A stretch of 64,000 nt of DNA from Megaustenia siamemsis (lineage: Eukaryota > Mollusca > Gastropoda > Stylommatophora > Ariophantidae): assembly GCA_032433765.1 (NCBI GenBank), contig JAVIAB010000046.1, positions 62,375,951-62,439,950 of the forward strand, in the 5' to 3' direction. Of the stretch, positions 35,852 through 48,263 are shown one piece after another. Numbering within the stretch: position 1 is the first letter of the stretch; each line of letters opens with the position of its first letter. A program made the position numbers and the translations under genes. The notes under the pieces were generated by a model. It had not been told where the DNA came from, did not search any database, and was given only the letters and a program-made list of their open reading frames with translations.

Positions 35852-36240
35852 CGTGTTGGGATGGCACAGTACTGGTCCTCGTGTTGGGATGGCACAGTAC
35901 TGGTCCTCGTGTTGGGATGGCACAGTACTGGTCCTCGTGTTGGGATGGCACAGTACTGGTCCTCGTGTTGGGATGGCACAGTACTGGTCCTCGTGTTGGG
36001 ATGGCACAGTACTGGTCCTCGTGTTGGGATGGCACAGTACTGGTCCTCGTGTTGGGATGGCACAGTACTGATCCTCGTGTTGGGATGGCACAGTACTGGT
36101 CCTCGTGTTGGGATGGCACAGTACTGGTCCTCGTGTTGGGATGGCACAGTACTGGTCCTCGTGTTGGGATGGCACAGTACTGGTCCTCGTGTTGGGATGG
36201 CACAGTACTGATCCTCGTGTTGGGATGGCACAGTACTGGT
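35852..36240. repeat. 28-bp minisatellite (about 14 units)
   Basis: Nearly identical units containing ctcgtgttgggatggcacag and tactggtc; only a few units have actgatc. It lies about 110 bp beyond the LINE-B tail. High uniformity implies recent expansion. Confidence 0.96.
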
Positions 36241-36961
36241 AATTTTACTTTTAAAATTTGAAAAAAAAACGTGTGTTTTGTTTGAGATATTTTTAACTTC
36301 CAAATAAAAGAGCTCTCAAATGAGACAAAATGACAGTAAATTCTCTGAATTTCAGAGATCGTATGTCAATGTATTCCAACTGGTAGAAATAATTGGAGCG
36401 CATATTGTGAATTTGCCCTCCAGTATGTCATCTTTGCATACAAGTTGATGCAACAAATCGGAGTGCAACATGGACAATTCTTTCGGTGTAATTAAGTCTA
36501 CACGCTCATCTTCCGTAACCCTCGCGGAGAAGAGTAACAATCATGCTCTCCCTTGTTCTTAACAACAACCGCAAGGGGGCGTCATGGGTATCCCTGGCGC
36601 CACTTAGTGGGTGAATTATTGAAGAGTCAGGTCGCGAGTGATTACCGGGCAGGTAAGCAAGAACAATTGTTAGCGATAAGGTATGTCAGTGGAATTTTTC
36701 GTTAAATGGGGCCCGACTAAATCCATTTGGCCACCTGGTCCGAGACAACAATACATTTCTTTCCGTTTCTCTTATTTCCCTTGACATTATTCGCTTCCAT
36801 CCGGATTACATTGCATTGTGTTTTTCACTTGGTGCTCCTGCTTTCATCACACATTTCTTTCTTCAAGGACAGCCTTTCTTCCTGTGTGGGTGTCTGCCAG
36901 GTTATGGTTTTATGTTGAGAGAGCTTACTTTCAGTCTTGAAAGATAACTCGTCTTTCCTAG
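36241..36961. other. 0.7 kb non-array DNA, no gene recognised
   Basis: AT-rich on the left, then mixed. Short frames (36352-36540 minus, 36727-36918 plus) carry no motif. Nothing else seen. Confidence 0.4.
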
Positions 36962-38690
36962 TAGAATGTTGTTATGTTTCCCTTCTCTCATGTTGATTGT
37001 GTGAACAGAATGTTGTTATGTTTCCCTTCTCTCATGTTGATTGTGTGAACAGAATGTTGTTATGTTTCCCTTCTCTCATGTTGATTGTGTGAACAGAATG
37101 TTGTTATGTTTCCCTTCTCTCATGTTGATTGTGTGAACAGAATGTTGTTATGTTTCCCTTCTCTCATGTTGATTGTGTGAACAGAATGTTGTTATGTTTC
37201 CCTTCTCTCGTGTTGATTGTGTGAACAGAATGTTGTTATGTTTCCCTTCTCTCATGTTGATTGTGTGAACATAATGTTGTTATGTTTCCCTTCTCTCATG
37301 TTGATTGTGTGAACAGAATGTTGTTATGTTTCCCTTCTCTCATGTTGATTGTGTGAACACAATGTTGTTATGTTTCCCTTCTCTCATGTTGATTGTGTGA
37401 ACAGAATGTTGTTAAGCTTCCCTTCTCTCGTGTTGATTGTGTAAACAGAATGTTGTTAAGCTTCCCTTGTCTCATGTTGATTGTATGAACAGAATGGTGT
37501 TATGTTTTCCTTCTCTCGTGTTGATTGTATGAACAGAATGTTGTTAAGCTTCCCTTCTCTCATGTTGATTGTGTAAACAGAATGATGTTAAGCTTCCTTC
37601 TCTCATGTTGATTGTGTGAACAGAATGTCGTTAAGCTTCCCTTCTCTCATGTTGATTGTGTGAACAGAATGATGTTAAGCTTCCCTTCTCTCATGTTGAT
37701 TGTGTGAACAGAATGATGTTAAGCTTCCCTTCTCTCATGTTGATTGTGTGAACAGAATGATGTTAAGCTTCCCTTCTCTCGTGTTGATTGTGTGAACAGA
37801 ATGATTTTAAGCTTCCCTTCTCTCGTGTTGATTGTGTAAACAGAATGTTGTTATGTTTCCCTTCTCTCATGTTGATTGTGTGAACAGAATGATGTTATGT
37901 TTCCCTTCTCTCGTGTTGATTGTGTGAACAGAATGATGTTAAGCTTCCCTTCTCTCGTGTTGATTGTGTAAACAGAATGTTGTTATGTTTCCCTTCTCTC
38001 ATGTTGATTGTGTGAACAGAATGATGTTATGTTTCCCTTCACTCGTGTTGATTGTGTAAACAGAATGTTGTTATGTTTCCCTTCTCTCATGTTGATTGTG
38101 TGAACAGAATGATGTTATGTTTCCCTTCTCTCGTGTTGATTGTGTGAACAGAATGATGTTAAGTTTCCCTTCTCTCATGTTGATTGTGTGAACAGAATGT
38201 TGTTAAGCTTCCCTTCTCTCATGTTGATTGTGTGAACAGAATGATGTTAAGTTTCCCTTCTCTCATGTTGATTGTGTGAACAGAATGTTGTTATGTTTCC
38301 CTTCTCTCATGTTGATTGTGTGAACAGAATGTTGTTAAGCTTCCCTTCTCTCATGTTGATTGTGTGAACAGAATGTCGTTAAGCTTCCTTTCTCTCATGT
38401 TGATTGTGTGAACAGAATGATGTTATGTTTCCCCTGTTGCGTGTTGATTGTGTGAACAGAATGTTGTTAAGTTTCCCTTCTCTCATGTTGATTGTGTGAA
38501 CAGAATGTTGTTAAGCTTCCCTTCTCTCATGTTGATTGTGTGAACAGAATGTCGTTAAGCTTCCTTTCTCTCATGTTGATTGTGTGAACAGAATGATGTT
38601 ATGTTTCCATTCTCTCATGTTGATTGTGTGAACAGAATGATGTTATGTTTCCATTCTCACATGTTGATTGTATTGTATGAACAGAAAGAT
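36962..38690. repeat. 44-bp minisatellite (about 39 units)
   Basis: Units contain gaatgttgttatgtttccct and tctctcatgttgattgtg. The left 450 bp is homogeneous; to the right gatgttaagcttcc, gtcgttaagcttcc and gttatgtttcc variants interleave, and several multi-unit blocks recur. Confidence 0.96.
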
Positions 38691-38713
38691 GTTATGGATT
38701 CCTCCCAGTTAGA

Positions 38714-39094
38714 GTGTGAACACAACTAACTTGTCTCCCCTGCTCTTGTTCTGTCTCTCAGATTGTGAGAACACAACTAACTTGTCTCCCCTATCATTGT
38801 TTTGTCTCTCAGATTGTGTGAACACAACTAACTTGTCTCCCCTGCTCTTGTTCTGTCTCTCAGATTGTGTGAACACAACTAACTTGTCTCCCCTGCTCTT
38901 GTTCTGTCTCTCAGATTGTGAGAACACAACTAACTTGTCTCCCCTATCATTGTTTTGTCTCTCAGATTGTGAGAACACAACTAACTTGTCTCCCCTATCA
39001 TTGTTCTGTCTCTCAGATTGTGTGAACACAACTAACTTGTCATCCTTGCTCTTGTTATGTCTCTCACATTCTGTGAACACAACTAATTTGTCTC
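38714..39094. repeat. 51-bp minisatellite (about 7.5 units)
   Basis: Units contain gaacacaactaacttgtctc and tgtctctcagattgtg. Both strands are open (17 codons per unit). The tgtgtgaacacaa junction resembles the neighbouring 44-bp repeat (attgtgtgaacagaa), so this unit may derive partly from it. Confidence 0.95.
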
Positions 39095-39106
39095 CTAGGT
39101 TGACTC

Positions 39107-39451
39107 ATAGGTCCTAGCTCTCACAACTCTCTCTCTCCATGTTCTTCCATGTTACAAGTAGATAGGTCCTAGCTCTCACAACTCTCTCTCCATGTTCTTC
39201 CATGTCACAAGTAGATAGGTCCTAGCTCTCACAACTCTCTCTCCATGTTCTTCCATGTCACAAGTAGATAGGTCCTAGCTCTCACAGCTCTCTCTCCATG
39301 TTCTTCCATGTCACAAGTAGATAGGTCCTAGCTCTCACAGCTCTCTCTCTCCATGTTCTTCCATGTCACAAGTAGATAGGTCCTAGCTCTCACAGCTCTC
39401 TCTCCATGTTCTTCCATGTTACAAGTAGATAGGTCCTAGCTCTCACAGCTC
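39107..39451. repeat. 53-bp minisatellite (about 6.5 units)
   Basis: Units contain ataggtcctagctctcacaa and atgttcttccatgtcacaag; the internal (CT)n length varies between units. Confidence 0.95.
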
Positions 39452-39970
39452 TCCCTACTGAATACGTTGACCGTGTCATCAATAACGCGGACGTAATGAA
39501 ATCATTATCTTCTAATATATATTTTTATTTTCTGAAGGTGGCAGTGGCGTGTCCTCCTCTTGACTTTGATTGTCACCGACAAACAGGCAGCTCTTAAACC
39601 TGCTATCTCTCAGATCTGTACTTCCTGATCTGAGCTAAGCGCAGACGGATCTTTATATCATCATCATCATGTTTGTACTTTCTCCACTTGACGGCGATGT
39701 CTCTGTCCTGACCCGTGTCACGGCGTGTGCCAGCACGTGTTTCCACAACACTGCAGACGTTGTTTGTGTGTGGAGAGCCCGGGTTGACGTTTCACTCGCA
39801 CACAGACTCGTGCTGCGCTCCAGTGTTGATGAATCGCTGACTCGTGGATGAGTTTCATTTAAACAAACAAATAATGTCAGACTCCAGGTTTGAAGAGTTC
39901 TATTTCTTTTTCTCTGTTAATCCCATTTTCTTCCCTCCACTCTCCACTTCTCTTCATTTCTTATACATTC

Positions 39971-40011
<41 letters not shown>

Positions 40012-40180
40012 TAATTCACTCATTTCTTTACTATTGTTGTCTTGCCGTATTGTTTCATACGTTTGTCTTCGCGACGGGTTTTCACTCATTCTAACTTCAT
40101 GGTTGGTCAGCTGGAGGTCGCCATGGTAGGGTCAGACCGACAGCTGGTTAAGACCAGGAAGTGTCGCCTGTAATTAGGAT
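39452..40180. other. 0.7 kb non-array DNA with a (CT)n tract
   Basis: Includes a (CT)n microsatellite near 39975-40010. Open frames at 39669-39851 and 39890-40129 have no domain; the second is driven by the CT tract. Confidence 0.4.
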
Positions 40181-40962
40181 ATAAGTTGTGGTGACAAGTG
40201 GCAGCTGATGTTGTACTGTTCCATGACATGACGTGGTGACATGTGGCAGCTGATGTTGTACTGTTCCATGACATGACGTGGTGACATGTGGCAGCTGATG
40301 TTGTACTGTTCCATGACATGACGTGGTGACATGTGGCAGCTGATGTTGTACTGTTCCATGACATGACGTGGTGACATGTGGCAGCTGATGTTGTACTGTT
40401 CCATGACATGACGTGGTGACATGTGGCAGCTGATGTTGTACTGTTCCATGACATGACGTGGTGACATGTGGCAGCTGATGTTGTACTCTTCCATGACATG
40501 ACGTGGTGACATGTGGCAGCTGATGTTGTACTGCTCCATGACATGACGTGGTGACATGTGGCAGCTGATGTTGTACTGCTCCATGACATGACGTGGTGAC
40601 ATGTGGCAGCTGATGTTGTACTGCTCCATGACATGACGTGGTGACAAGTGGCAGCTGATGTTGTACTGCTCCATGACATGACGTGGTGACATGTGGCAGC
40701 TGATGTTGTACTGCTCCATGACATGACGTGGTGACATGTGGCAGCTGATGTTGTACTGTTCCATGACATGACGTGGTGACATGTGGCAGCTGATGTTGTA
40801 CTGCTCCATGACATGACGTGGTGACATATGGCAGCTGATGTTGTACTGCTCCATGACATGACGTGGTGACATGTGGCAGCTGATGTTGTACTGCTCCATG
40901 ACATGACGTGGTGACATGTGGCAGCTGATGTTGTACTGCTCCATGACATGACGTGGTGACAG
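40181..40962. repeat. 45-bp minisatellite (about 17 units)
   Basis: Units contain gtggcagctgatgttgtact and ccatgacatgacgtggtgac. Left units have ctgttcc, right units mostly ctgctcc. Each carries CAGCTG and TGACGTGG. The minus strand is open over the whole array (15 codons per unit) as a by-product. Confidence 0.96.
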
Positions 40963-41085
40963 GTGATCTCTTTAAGGGGGTGGGATGACCGGGCCATTTT
41001 TTGGCCCTGCTCTTGTTGGACTTTTAACTGCCAAACTTTCTTTAACGTGCGCCAGCGGGATCTCTTGCCGTTATCCGAGACGGCT
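40963..41085. other. short spacer between two arrays
   Basis: GC-rich single-copy-looking sequence; nothing recognised. Confidence 0.4.
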
Positions 41086-42720
41086 AGACATCGGACCTCA
41101 ACATCAAGTGATAAGTGGAGGGACACGACAATACCAAGATAGGGCTAGACATCGGACCTTAACAAAAAGTGATAAGTGGAGGGACACGACAATACCAAGA
41201 TAGGGCTAAACATCGGACCTTAACACCAAGTGATAAGTGGAGGGACACGACAATACCAAGATAGGGCTAGACATCGGACCTTAACACCAAGTGATAAGTG
41301 GAGGGACACGACAATACCAAGATAGGGCTAGACATCGGACCTTAACAAAAAGTGATAAGTGGAGGGACACGACAATACCAAGATAGGGCTAGACATCGGA
41401 CCTTAACATCAAGTGATAAGTGGAGGGACACGACAATACCAAGATAGGGCTAGACATCGGACCTTAACACCAAGTGATAAGTGGAGGGACACGACAATAC
41501 CAAGATAGGGCTAGACATCGGACCTTAACATCAAGTGATAAGTGGAGGGACACGACAATACCAAGATAGGGCTAGACATCGGACCTTAACACCAAGTGAT
41601 AAGTGGAGGGACACGACAATACCAAGATAGGGCTAGACATCGGACCTTAACACCAAGTGATAAGTGGAGGGACACGACAATACCAAGATAGGGCTAGACA
41701 TCGGACCTTAACACCAAGTGATAAGTGGAGGGACACGACAATACCAAGATAGGGCTAAACATCGGACCTTAACACCAAGTGATAAGTGGAGGGACACGAC
41801 AATACCAAGATAGGGCTAGACATCGGACCTTAACATCAAGTGATAAGTGGAGGGACACGACAACACCAAGATAGGGCTAGACATCGGACCTTAACACCAA
41901 GTGATAAGTGGAGGGACACGACAATACCAAGATAGGGCTAGACATCGGACCTTAACACCAAGTGATAAGTGGAGGGACACGACAATACCAAGATAGGGCT
42001 AGACATCGGACCTTAACACCAAGTGATAAGTGGAGGGACACGACAATACCAAGATAGGGCTAGACATTGGACCTTAACACCAAGTGATAAGTGGAGGGAC
42101 ACGACAATACCAAGATAGGGCTAGACATCGGACCTTAACACCAAGTGATAAGTGGAGGGACACGACAATACCAAGATAGGGCTAAACATCGGACCTTAAC
42201 ACCAAGTGATAAGTGGAGGGACACGACAATACCAAGATAGGGCTAGACATCGGACCTTAACATCAAGTGATAAGTGGAGGGACACGACAATACCAAGATA
42301 GGGCTAGACATCGGACCTTAACACCAAGTGATAAGTGGAGGGACACGACAATACCAAGATAGGGCTAGACATCGGACCTTAACACCAAGTGATAAGTGGA
42401 GGGACACGACAATACCAAGATAGGGCTAGACATCGGACCTTAACACCAAGTGATAAGTGGAGGGACACGACAATACCAAGATAGGGCTAGACATCGGACC
42501 TTAACACCAAGTGATAAGTGGAGGGACACGACAATACCAAGATAGGGCTAGACATCGGACCTTAACATCAAGTGATAAGTGGAGGGACACGACAATACCA
42601 AGATAGGGCTAGACATCGGACCTTAACATCAAGTGATAAGTGGAGGGACACGACAATACCAAGATAGGGCTAGACATCGGACCTTAACATCAAGTGATAA
42701 GTGGAGGGACACGACAATAC
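41086..42720. repeat. 61-bp minisatellite (about 27 units), very homogeneous
   Basis: Units contain ggctagacatcggaccttaa, gtgataagtggagggacacg and aataccaagata. A rare ctaaac variant occurs at 41206, 41755 and 42182, exactly 9 and then 7 units apart, and similar neighbours follow the last two, showing multi-unit block duplication. Confidence 0.97.
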
Positions 42721-43328
42721 CACGGGTTCAGTTTAAAAAAAAAAATTTTATGTCCACCGTCTCTGGCGAAATGTAAACCCTGGAGCTTCCTGTCCTTAGA
42801 CTATCGTTTACCTCTAGACCATGACATCTCCCGTGTACAAACGATTAGCATAAATGAACTTTGTTGGAGCGAAATCAGGTCAGAAGTACATCAGTAAGAG
42901 CCGCTCAGAAAATGTGCTCCCTCCCCCCTTCCCCTGACATGTTTTCACTTCCTGTAATTGACACCTGTCTCCGCGTGCGAGGTAAGCAACGACGCCAACA
43001 CCGTGCCAGAAAGGTGCCAACTGTTTTATGTTACCTGTTCTTATACATGTTCTCGTTTTAGAGAAGAGGAGTGGAGCAGTGGCTGGGACTCTGGCTGGCT
43101 GACAACTTGATCGCGGTTCAGTTCTAATCCATGCTCCAGTAATATCTTTTGGGCCGATAGTCGCAAATACCCAGCTGACTACGACCATATAACGCCTTGT
43201 TGTTTACGTCACGGGAATAGCAAGAAATCGGCAGGGCGGTATTTCCGCCGCCACCCACCAGCTGTTAAAGCTAAGTAAATAGTGGGTCGTTGGGTCAGGT
43301 GGGTGGAAATAGCGGTGATGACAACTCT
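42721..43328. other. non-array DNA with a possible tRNA-like SINE head
   Basis: Starts with an A tract, then mixed sequence. Around 43068-43140 tggagcagtggctgggac resembles an A box, and cggttcagttctaatcc is a poor B box, which suggests a decayed tRNA-derived SINE on the plus strand. The 102-codon minus-strand frame across it has no motif. Confidence 0.35.
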
Positions 43329-46232
43329 CTTTCTCTCTCTATTCCTCTATAACGTTGCCTCTTCTACCTCATCCTGACCTATCTCTCTAACGTTGCCTCC
43401 TCTACCTCATCCTTATCTATCTCTCTAACGTTGCCTCTTCTATATCATCCTTATCTATCTCTCTAACGTTGCCTCCTCTACCTCATCCTTATCTATCTCT
43501 CTAACGTTGCCTCTTCTACATCATCCTTATCTCTCTCTCTAACGTTGCCTCTTCTACATCATCCTTATCTCTCTCTCTAACGTTGCCTCTTCTACATCAT
43601 CCGTATCTCTCTCTCTAACGTTGCCTCTTCTACATCATCCGTATCTCTCTCTCTAACGTTGCCTCTTCTACATCATCCTTATCCCTCTCTCTCTAACGTT
43701 GCCCATTCTTCATCATCATTATCTCTCTCTCTCTAACGTTGCCTCTTCTACATCATCCTTATCTCTCTCTCTCTAATGTTGCCTCTTCTATATCATCCTT
43801 ATCCCTCTCTCTCTAACGTTGCCTCTTCTATATCATCCTTATCTCTCTCTCTCTCTCTCTAACGTTGCCTCTTCTATATCATCCTTATCTCTCTCTCTCT
43901 CTCTCTAACGTTGCCTCTTCTACATCATCATTATCTCTCTCTCTCTCTCTAATGTTGCCTCTTCTATATCATCCTTATCTCTCTCTCTCTCTAACGTTGC
44001 CTCTTCTATATCATCCTTATCCCTCTCTCTCTAACGTTGCCTCTTCTATATCATCCTTATCTCTCTCTCTCTCTCTAACGTTGCCTCTTCTATATCATCC
44101 TTATCTCTCTCTCTCTCTAACGTTGCCTCTTCTATATCATCCTTATCTCTCTCTCTCTCTAACGTTGCCTCTTCTACATCATCCTTATCTCTCTCTCTCT
44201 AACGTTGCCTCTTCTACATCATCCTTATCTCTCTCTCTCTCTCTCTAACGTTGCCTCTTCTATATCATCCTTATCTCTCTCTCTCTATAACGTTACCTCT
44301 TCTATATCATCCTTATCTCTCTCTCTAACGTTGCCTCTTCTATATCATCCTTATCTCTCTCTCTCTCTAACGTTGCCTCTTCTACATCATCCTTATCTCT
44401 CTCTCTCTCTCTAACGTTGCCTCTTCTATATCATCCTTATCTCTCTCTCTCTAACGTTGCCTCTTCTATATCATCCTTATCTCTCTCTCTCTAACGTTGC
44501 CTCTTCTACCTTATTCTTATCTCTCTCTAACGATGCCTCTCCTACCTCATCCCTATCCCTCTCTCTAACGTTGCCTCTTCTACCTCATCCTTATCTTTCT
44601 CTCTCTCTAACGTTGCCTCTTCTACATCATACTTATCTCTCTCTCTCTCTCTAACGTTGCCTCTTCTACCTCATCCTTATCTCTCTCTCTAACGTTGCCT
44701 CTTCTACCTCATCCTTATCTCTCTCTCTAACGTTGCCTCTTCTACCTCATCCTTATCTCTCTCTCTAACGTTGCCTCTTCTACCTCATCCTTATCTCTCT
44801 CTAACGTTGCCTCTTCTACATCATCCTTATCTCTCTCTCTAACGTTGCCTCTTCTACCTCATCCTCATCTCTCTCTCTAACGTTGCCTCTTCTACCTCAT
44901 CCTTATCTCTCTCTCTAACGTTGCATCTTCTACCTCATCCTTATCTCTCTCTAACGTTGCCTCTTCTACCTCATCCTTATCTCTCTCTAACGTTGCCTCT
45001 TCTACCTCATCCTTATCTCTCTCTCTAACGTTGCCTCTTCTACCTCATCCTTATCTCTCTCTCTAACGTTGCCTCTTCTACCTCATCCTTATCTCTCTCT
45101 CTAACGTTGGCTCTTCTACCTCATCCTTATCTCTCTCTCTTACGTTGCCTCTTTTACCTCATCCTTATCTCTCTCTAACGTTGCCTCTTCTACCTCATCC
45201 TTATCTCTCTCTCTCTAATGTTGCCTCTTCTATATCATCCTTATCCCTCTCTCTCTAACGTTGCCTCTTCTACCTCATCCTTATCTCTCTCTAACATTGC
45301 CTCTTCTACCTCATCCTTATCTCTCTCTCTAACGTTGCCTCTTCTACCTCATCCTTATCTCTCTCTCTAACGTTGCCTCTTCTACCTCATCCTTATCTCT
45401 CTCTAACGTTGCCTCTTCTGCCTCATCCTTATCTCTCTCTCTAACGTTGCCTCTTCTACCTCATCCTTATCTCTCCCTAACGTTGCCTCTTCTACCTCAT
45501 CCTTATCTCTCTCTCTAACGTTGCCTCTTCTACCTCATCCATATCTCTCTCTAACGTTGCCTCTTCTACATCATCCTTATCTCTCTCTCTAACGTTGCCT
45601 CTTCTACCTCATCCTTATCTCTCTCTCTAACGTTGCCTCTTCTACATCATCCTTATCTCTCTCTCTAACGTTGCCTCTTCTACCTCATCCTTATCTCTCT
45701 CTCTAACGTTGCCTCTTCTACATCATCCTTATCTCTCTCTCTCTCTAACGTTGCCTCTTCTACCTCATCCATATCTCTCTCTCTAACGTTGCCTCTTCTA
45801 CATCATCCTTATCTCTCTCTCTAACGTTGCCTCTTCTACCTCATCCTTATCTCTCTTTCTAACGTTGCCTCTTCTACATCATCCTTATCTCTCTCTCTCT
45901 CTCTAACGTTGCCTCTTCTACCTCATCCTTATCTCTCTCTCTAACGTTGCCTCTTCTACCTCATCCTTATCTCTCTCTAACGTTGCCTCTTCTACATCAT
46001 CCTTATCTCTCTCTCTAACGTTGCGTCTTCTACCTCATCCTTATCTCTCTCTAACGTTGCCTCTTCTACATCATACTTATCTCTCTCTCTCTAACGTTGC
46101 CTCTTCTACATCATCCTTTTCTCTCTCTCTCTCTAACGTTGCCTCTTCTACATCATACTTATCTCTCTCTCTCTAACGTTGCCTCTTCTACCTCATCCTT
46201 ATCTCTCTCTCTAACGTTGCCTCTTCTACCTC
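43329..46232. repeat. variable 34-46-bp CT-rich minisatellite (about 75 units)
   Basis: Units contain taacgttgcctcttctacct, then catccttat and a (CT)n stretch of variable length. The centre-left (43800-44500) has longer CT runs and tatatcatcc; the right has shorter runs and tacctcatcc. It is a microsatellite nested in every copy of a minisatellite. The plus strand is strongly pyrimidine-biased, broken once per unit by AACGTT. Confidence 0.96.
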
Positions 46233-46389
46233 ATCATCTATGTTCATCTAAACATTACTTCTCATCTTTATCTCATAAAACAACGTTAACTCAACGTAGA
46301 TGCGCTGTGTCGAGCTTTACAACAATCTGAGATATCTGCGCCTTTCGGACCAATGATCCGACTTCAGCACGATATCGTTGAAGTACAGT
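46233..46389. other. spacer before a retroelement insertion
   Basis: Mixed sequence with no gene recognised. It ends at the left copy of a 12-bp direct repeat. Confidence 0.4.
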
Positions 46390-46401
46390 ATTGCCTTTCC
46401 A

Positions 46402-46883
46402 TGACGTCTGGTCGGGTAATTTTACCTGCTACTGTATGCAGTAAACAGTACAACCTGTGGCTGCCCTGCTGCCTTGCAGGTAACCTCGGGAGAGAAAAAG
46501 GCTAAGGGAGGGTACCCCGAAGTAAAACAACCCCACTGCCTTGTGGGTGAGACTTTTTAGTCAAAGGCTAGCGGAGCCAACCGTAAACAAACCGACGGAA
46601 GGCAACAGAAAACCACAGTCGTAACTTCTTTGTACAATCATGAATCGCCAGTCATTTATTTTGGCCATGTTATGAGAAGAGAACAACTGGAATATATTGC
46701 AAGAACTGGAAAAATTGAGGGACGAAGAGATAGAGGGAAGCAAAGAGAAAAAATACAAGACAGCTTAAGAGAATGACTTGGCAGAAGGTCAACAACAGAA
46801 ATGATAAATAACTGTCGAGATCGAAAGTTATGGAGAGTCATGATCACCTACGCCAGCAGGCCCGGTACTTGATGATGATGATG
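46402..46883 (+). mobile_element. internally deleted LINE-like element with 12-bp target duplication
   Basis: Flanked by perfect direct repeats attgcctttcca at 46390-46401 and 46884-46895. The left half (46402-46640) is non-coding and contains ctgccttgcaggtaacctcg and ggctaagggagggtacccc. The right half is a LINE-C-type ORF2 tail in broken frame: YFGHVMRREQLEYIARTGKI, GRRDRGKQREKIQDSL and RDRKLWRVMI, ending in (GAT)n. If the direct repeats are the target duplication, one insertion joined a leader-like 5' piece to an ORF2 3' piece, with everything between missing. Confidence 0.7.
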
Positions 46884-46895
46884 ATTGCCTTTCCA

Positions 46896-47136
46896 ATCGA
46901 TCTGTCCTTGACGACCTCGGTTTGTTATTAGGAGCACTGCGGGTAGGTGAAGTAGGATCTCGACCAGGTGTAAGTCGCTGATCCTCTGGTGAACAATAAG
47001 CTTTGAGTGACTTAACACTTTCAAACAAAAGCCAAGTGCCGCCCTGCTTCCTCTCCTCGAATGCTGTGTTGTCCCTGAAGACCGACAAGTTTATACCCAA
47101 ATACAAGTTCGTGAACCTATATCTATTTATGTCCCT
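46896..47136. other. spacer, no gene recognised
   Basis: A minus-strand open frame (46828-47106) with a Ser/Arg-rich part crosses it and the LINE tail; no domain recognised. Confidence 0.35.
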
Positions 47137-48122
47137 TTATTATATTCTCAGGCCCGACATTTCCTCTTCAATTTGATGAATTATATTCTCAGGCCCGACA
47201 TTTCCTCTTCAATTTGATGAATTATATTCTTAGGCTCGACATTTCCTCTTCAATTTGATGAATTATATTCTCAGGCCCGACATTTCCTCTTCAATTTGAT
47301 GAATTATATTCTCAGGCCCGATCTTTCCTCTTCAATTTGATGAATTATATTCTCAGGCCCGACATTTCCTCTTCAATTTGATGAATTATATTCTTAGGCT
47401 CGACATTTCCTCTTCAATTTGATGAATTATATTCTTAGGCCCGACATTTCCTCTTCAATTTGATGAATTATATTCTCAGGCCCGACATTTCCTCTTCAAT
47501 TTGATGAATTATATTCTCAGGCCCGACATTTCCTCTTCAATTTGATGAATTATATTCTTAGGCTCGACATTTCCTCTTCAATTTGATGAATTATATTCTC
47601 AGGCCCGACATTTCCTCTTCAATTTGATGATTTATATTCTCAGGCCCGACATTTCCTCTTCAATTTGATGAATTATATTCTCAGTCCCGACATTTCCTCT
47701 TCAATTTGATGAATTATATTCTCAGTCCCGACATTTCCTCTTTAATTTGATGAATTATATTCTCAGGCCCGACATTTCCTCTTCAATTTGATGAATTATA
47801 TTCTTAGGCCCGACATTTCCTCTTCAATTTGATGAATTATATTCTTAGGCCCGACATTTCCTCTTCAATTTGATGAATTATATTCTCAGGCCCGACATTT
47901 CCTCTTCAATTTGATGAATTGTATTCTTAGACCCGACATTTCCTCTACAATTTGATGAATTATACTCTCAGGCCCGACATTTCCTCTTTAATTTGATAAA
48001 TTATATTCTCAGGCTCGACATTTCCTCTTCAATTTGATGAATTATATTCTTAGGCCCGACATTTCCTCTTCAATTTGATAATTATATTCTCAGGCCCGAT
48101 CTTTCCTCTTCATTTGATGAAT
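47137..48122. repeat. 41-bp minisatellite (about 24 units)
   Basis: Units contain ctcaggcccgacatttcctc and tcaatttgatgaattatatt. Sites alternate ctcagg/cttagg and gcccg/gctcg. The last units carry indels. Stop codons occur in every frame. Confidence 0.96.
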
Positions 48123-48263
48123 TTTTTTACAAGCTGGCTTTTTAACTGCAAATTATTTACAGAATGCTGAAGTTAATGAAATTAGGTACCTCACAGTGTT
48201 CTAGTTGAGTCATTCTGACCACAGCAGCGAAGATAGTTTCTGGAACTCCGTAGTTAAAGAAAC
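48123..48263. other. short spacer between arrays
   Basis: Single-copy-looking sequence; nothing recognised. Confidence 0.4.
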
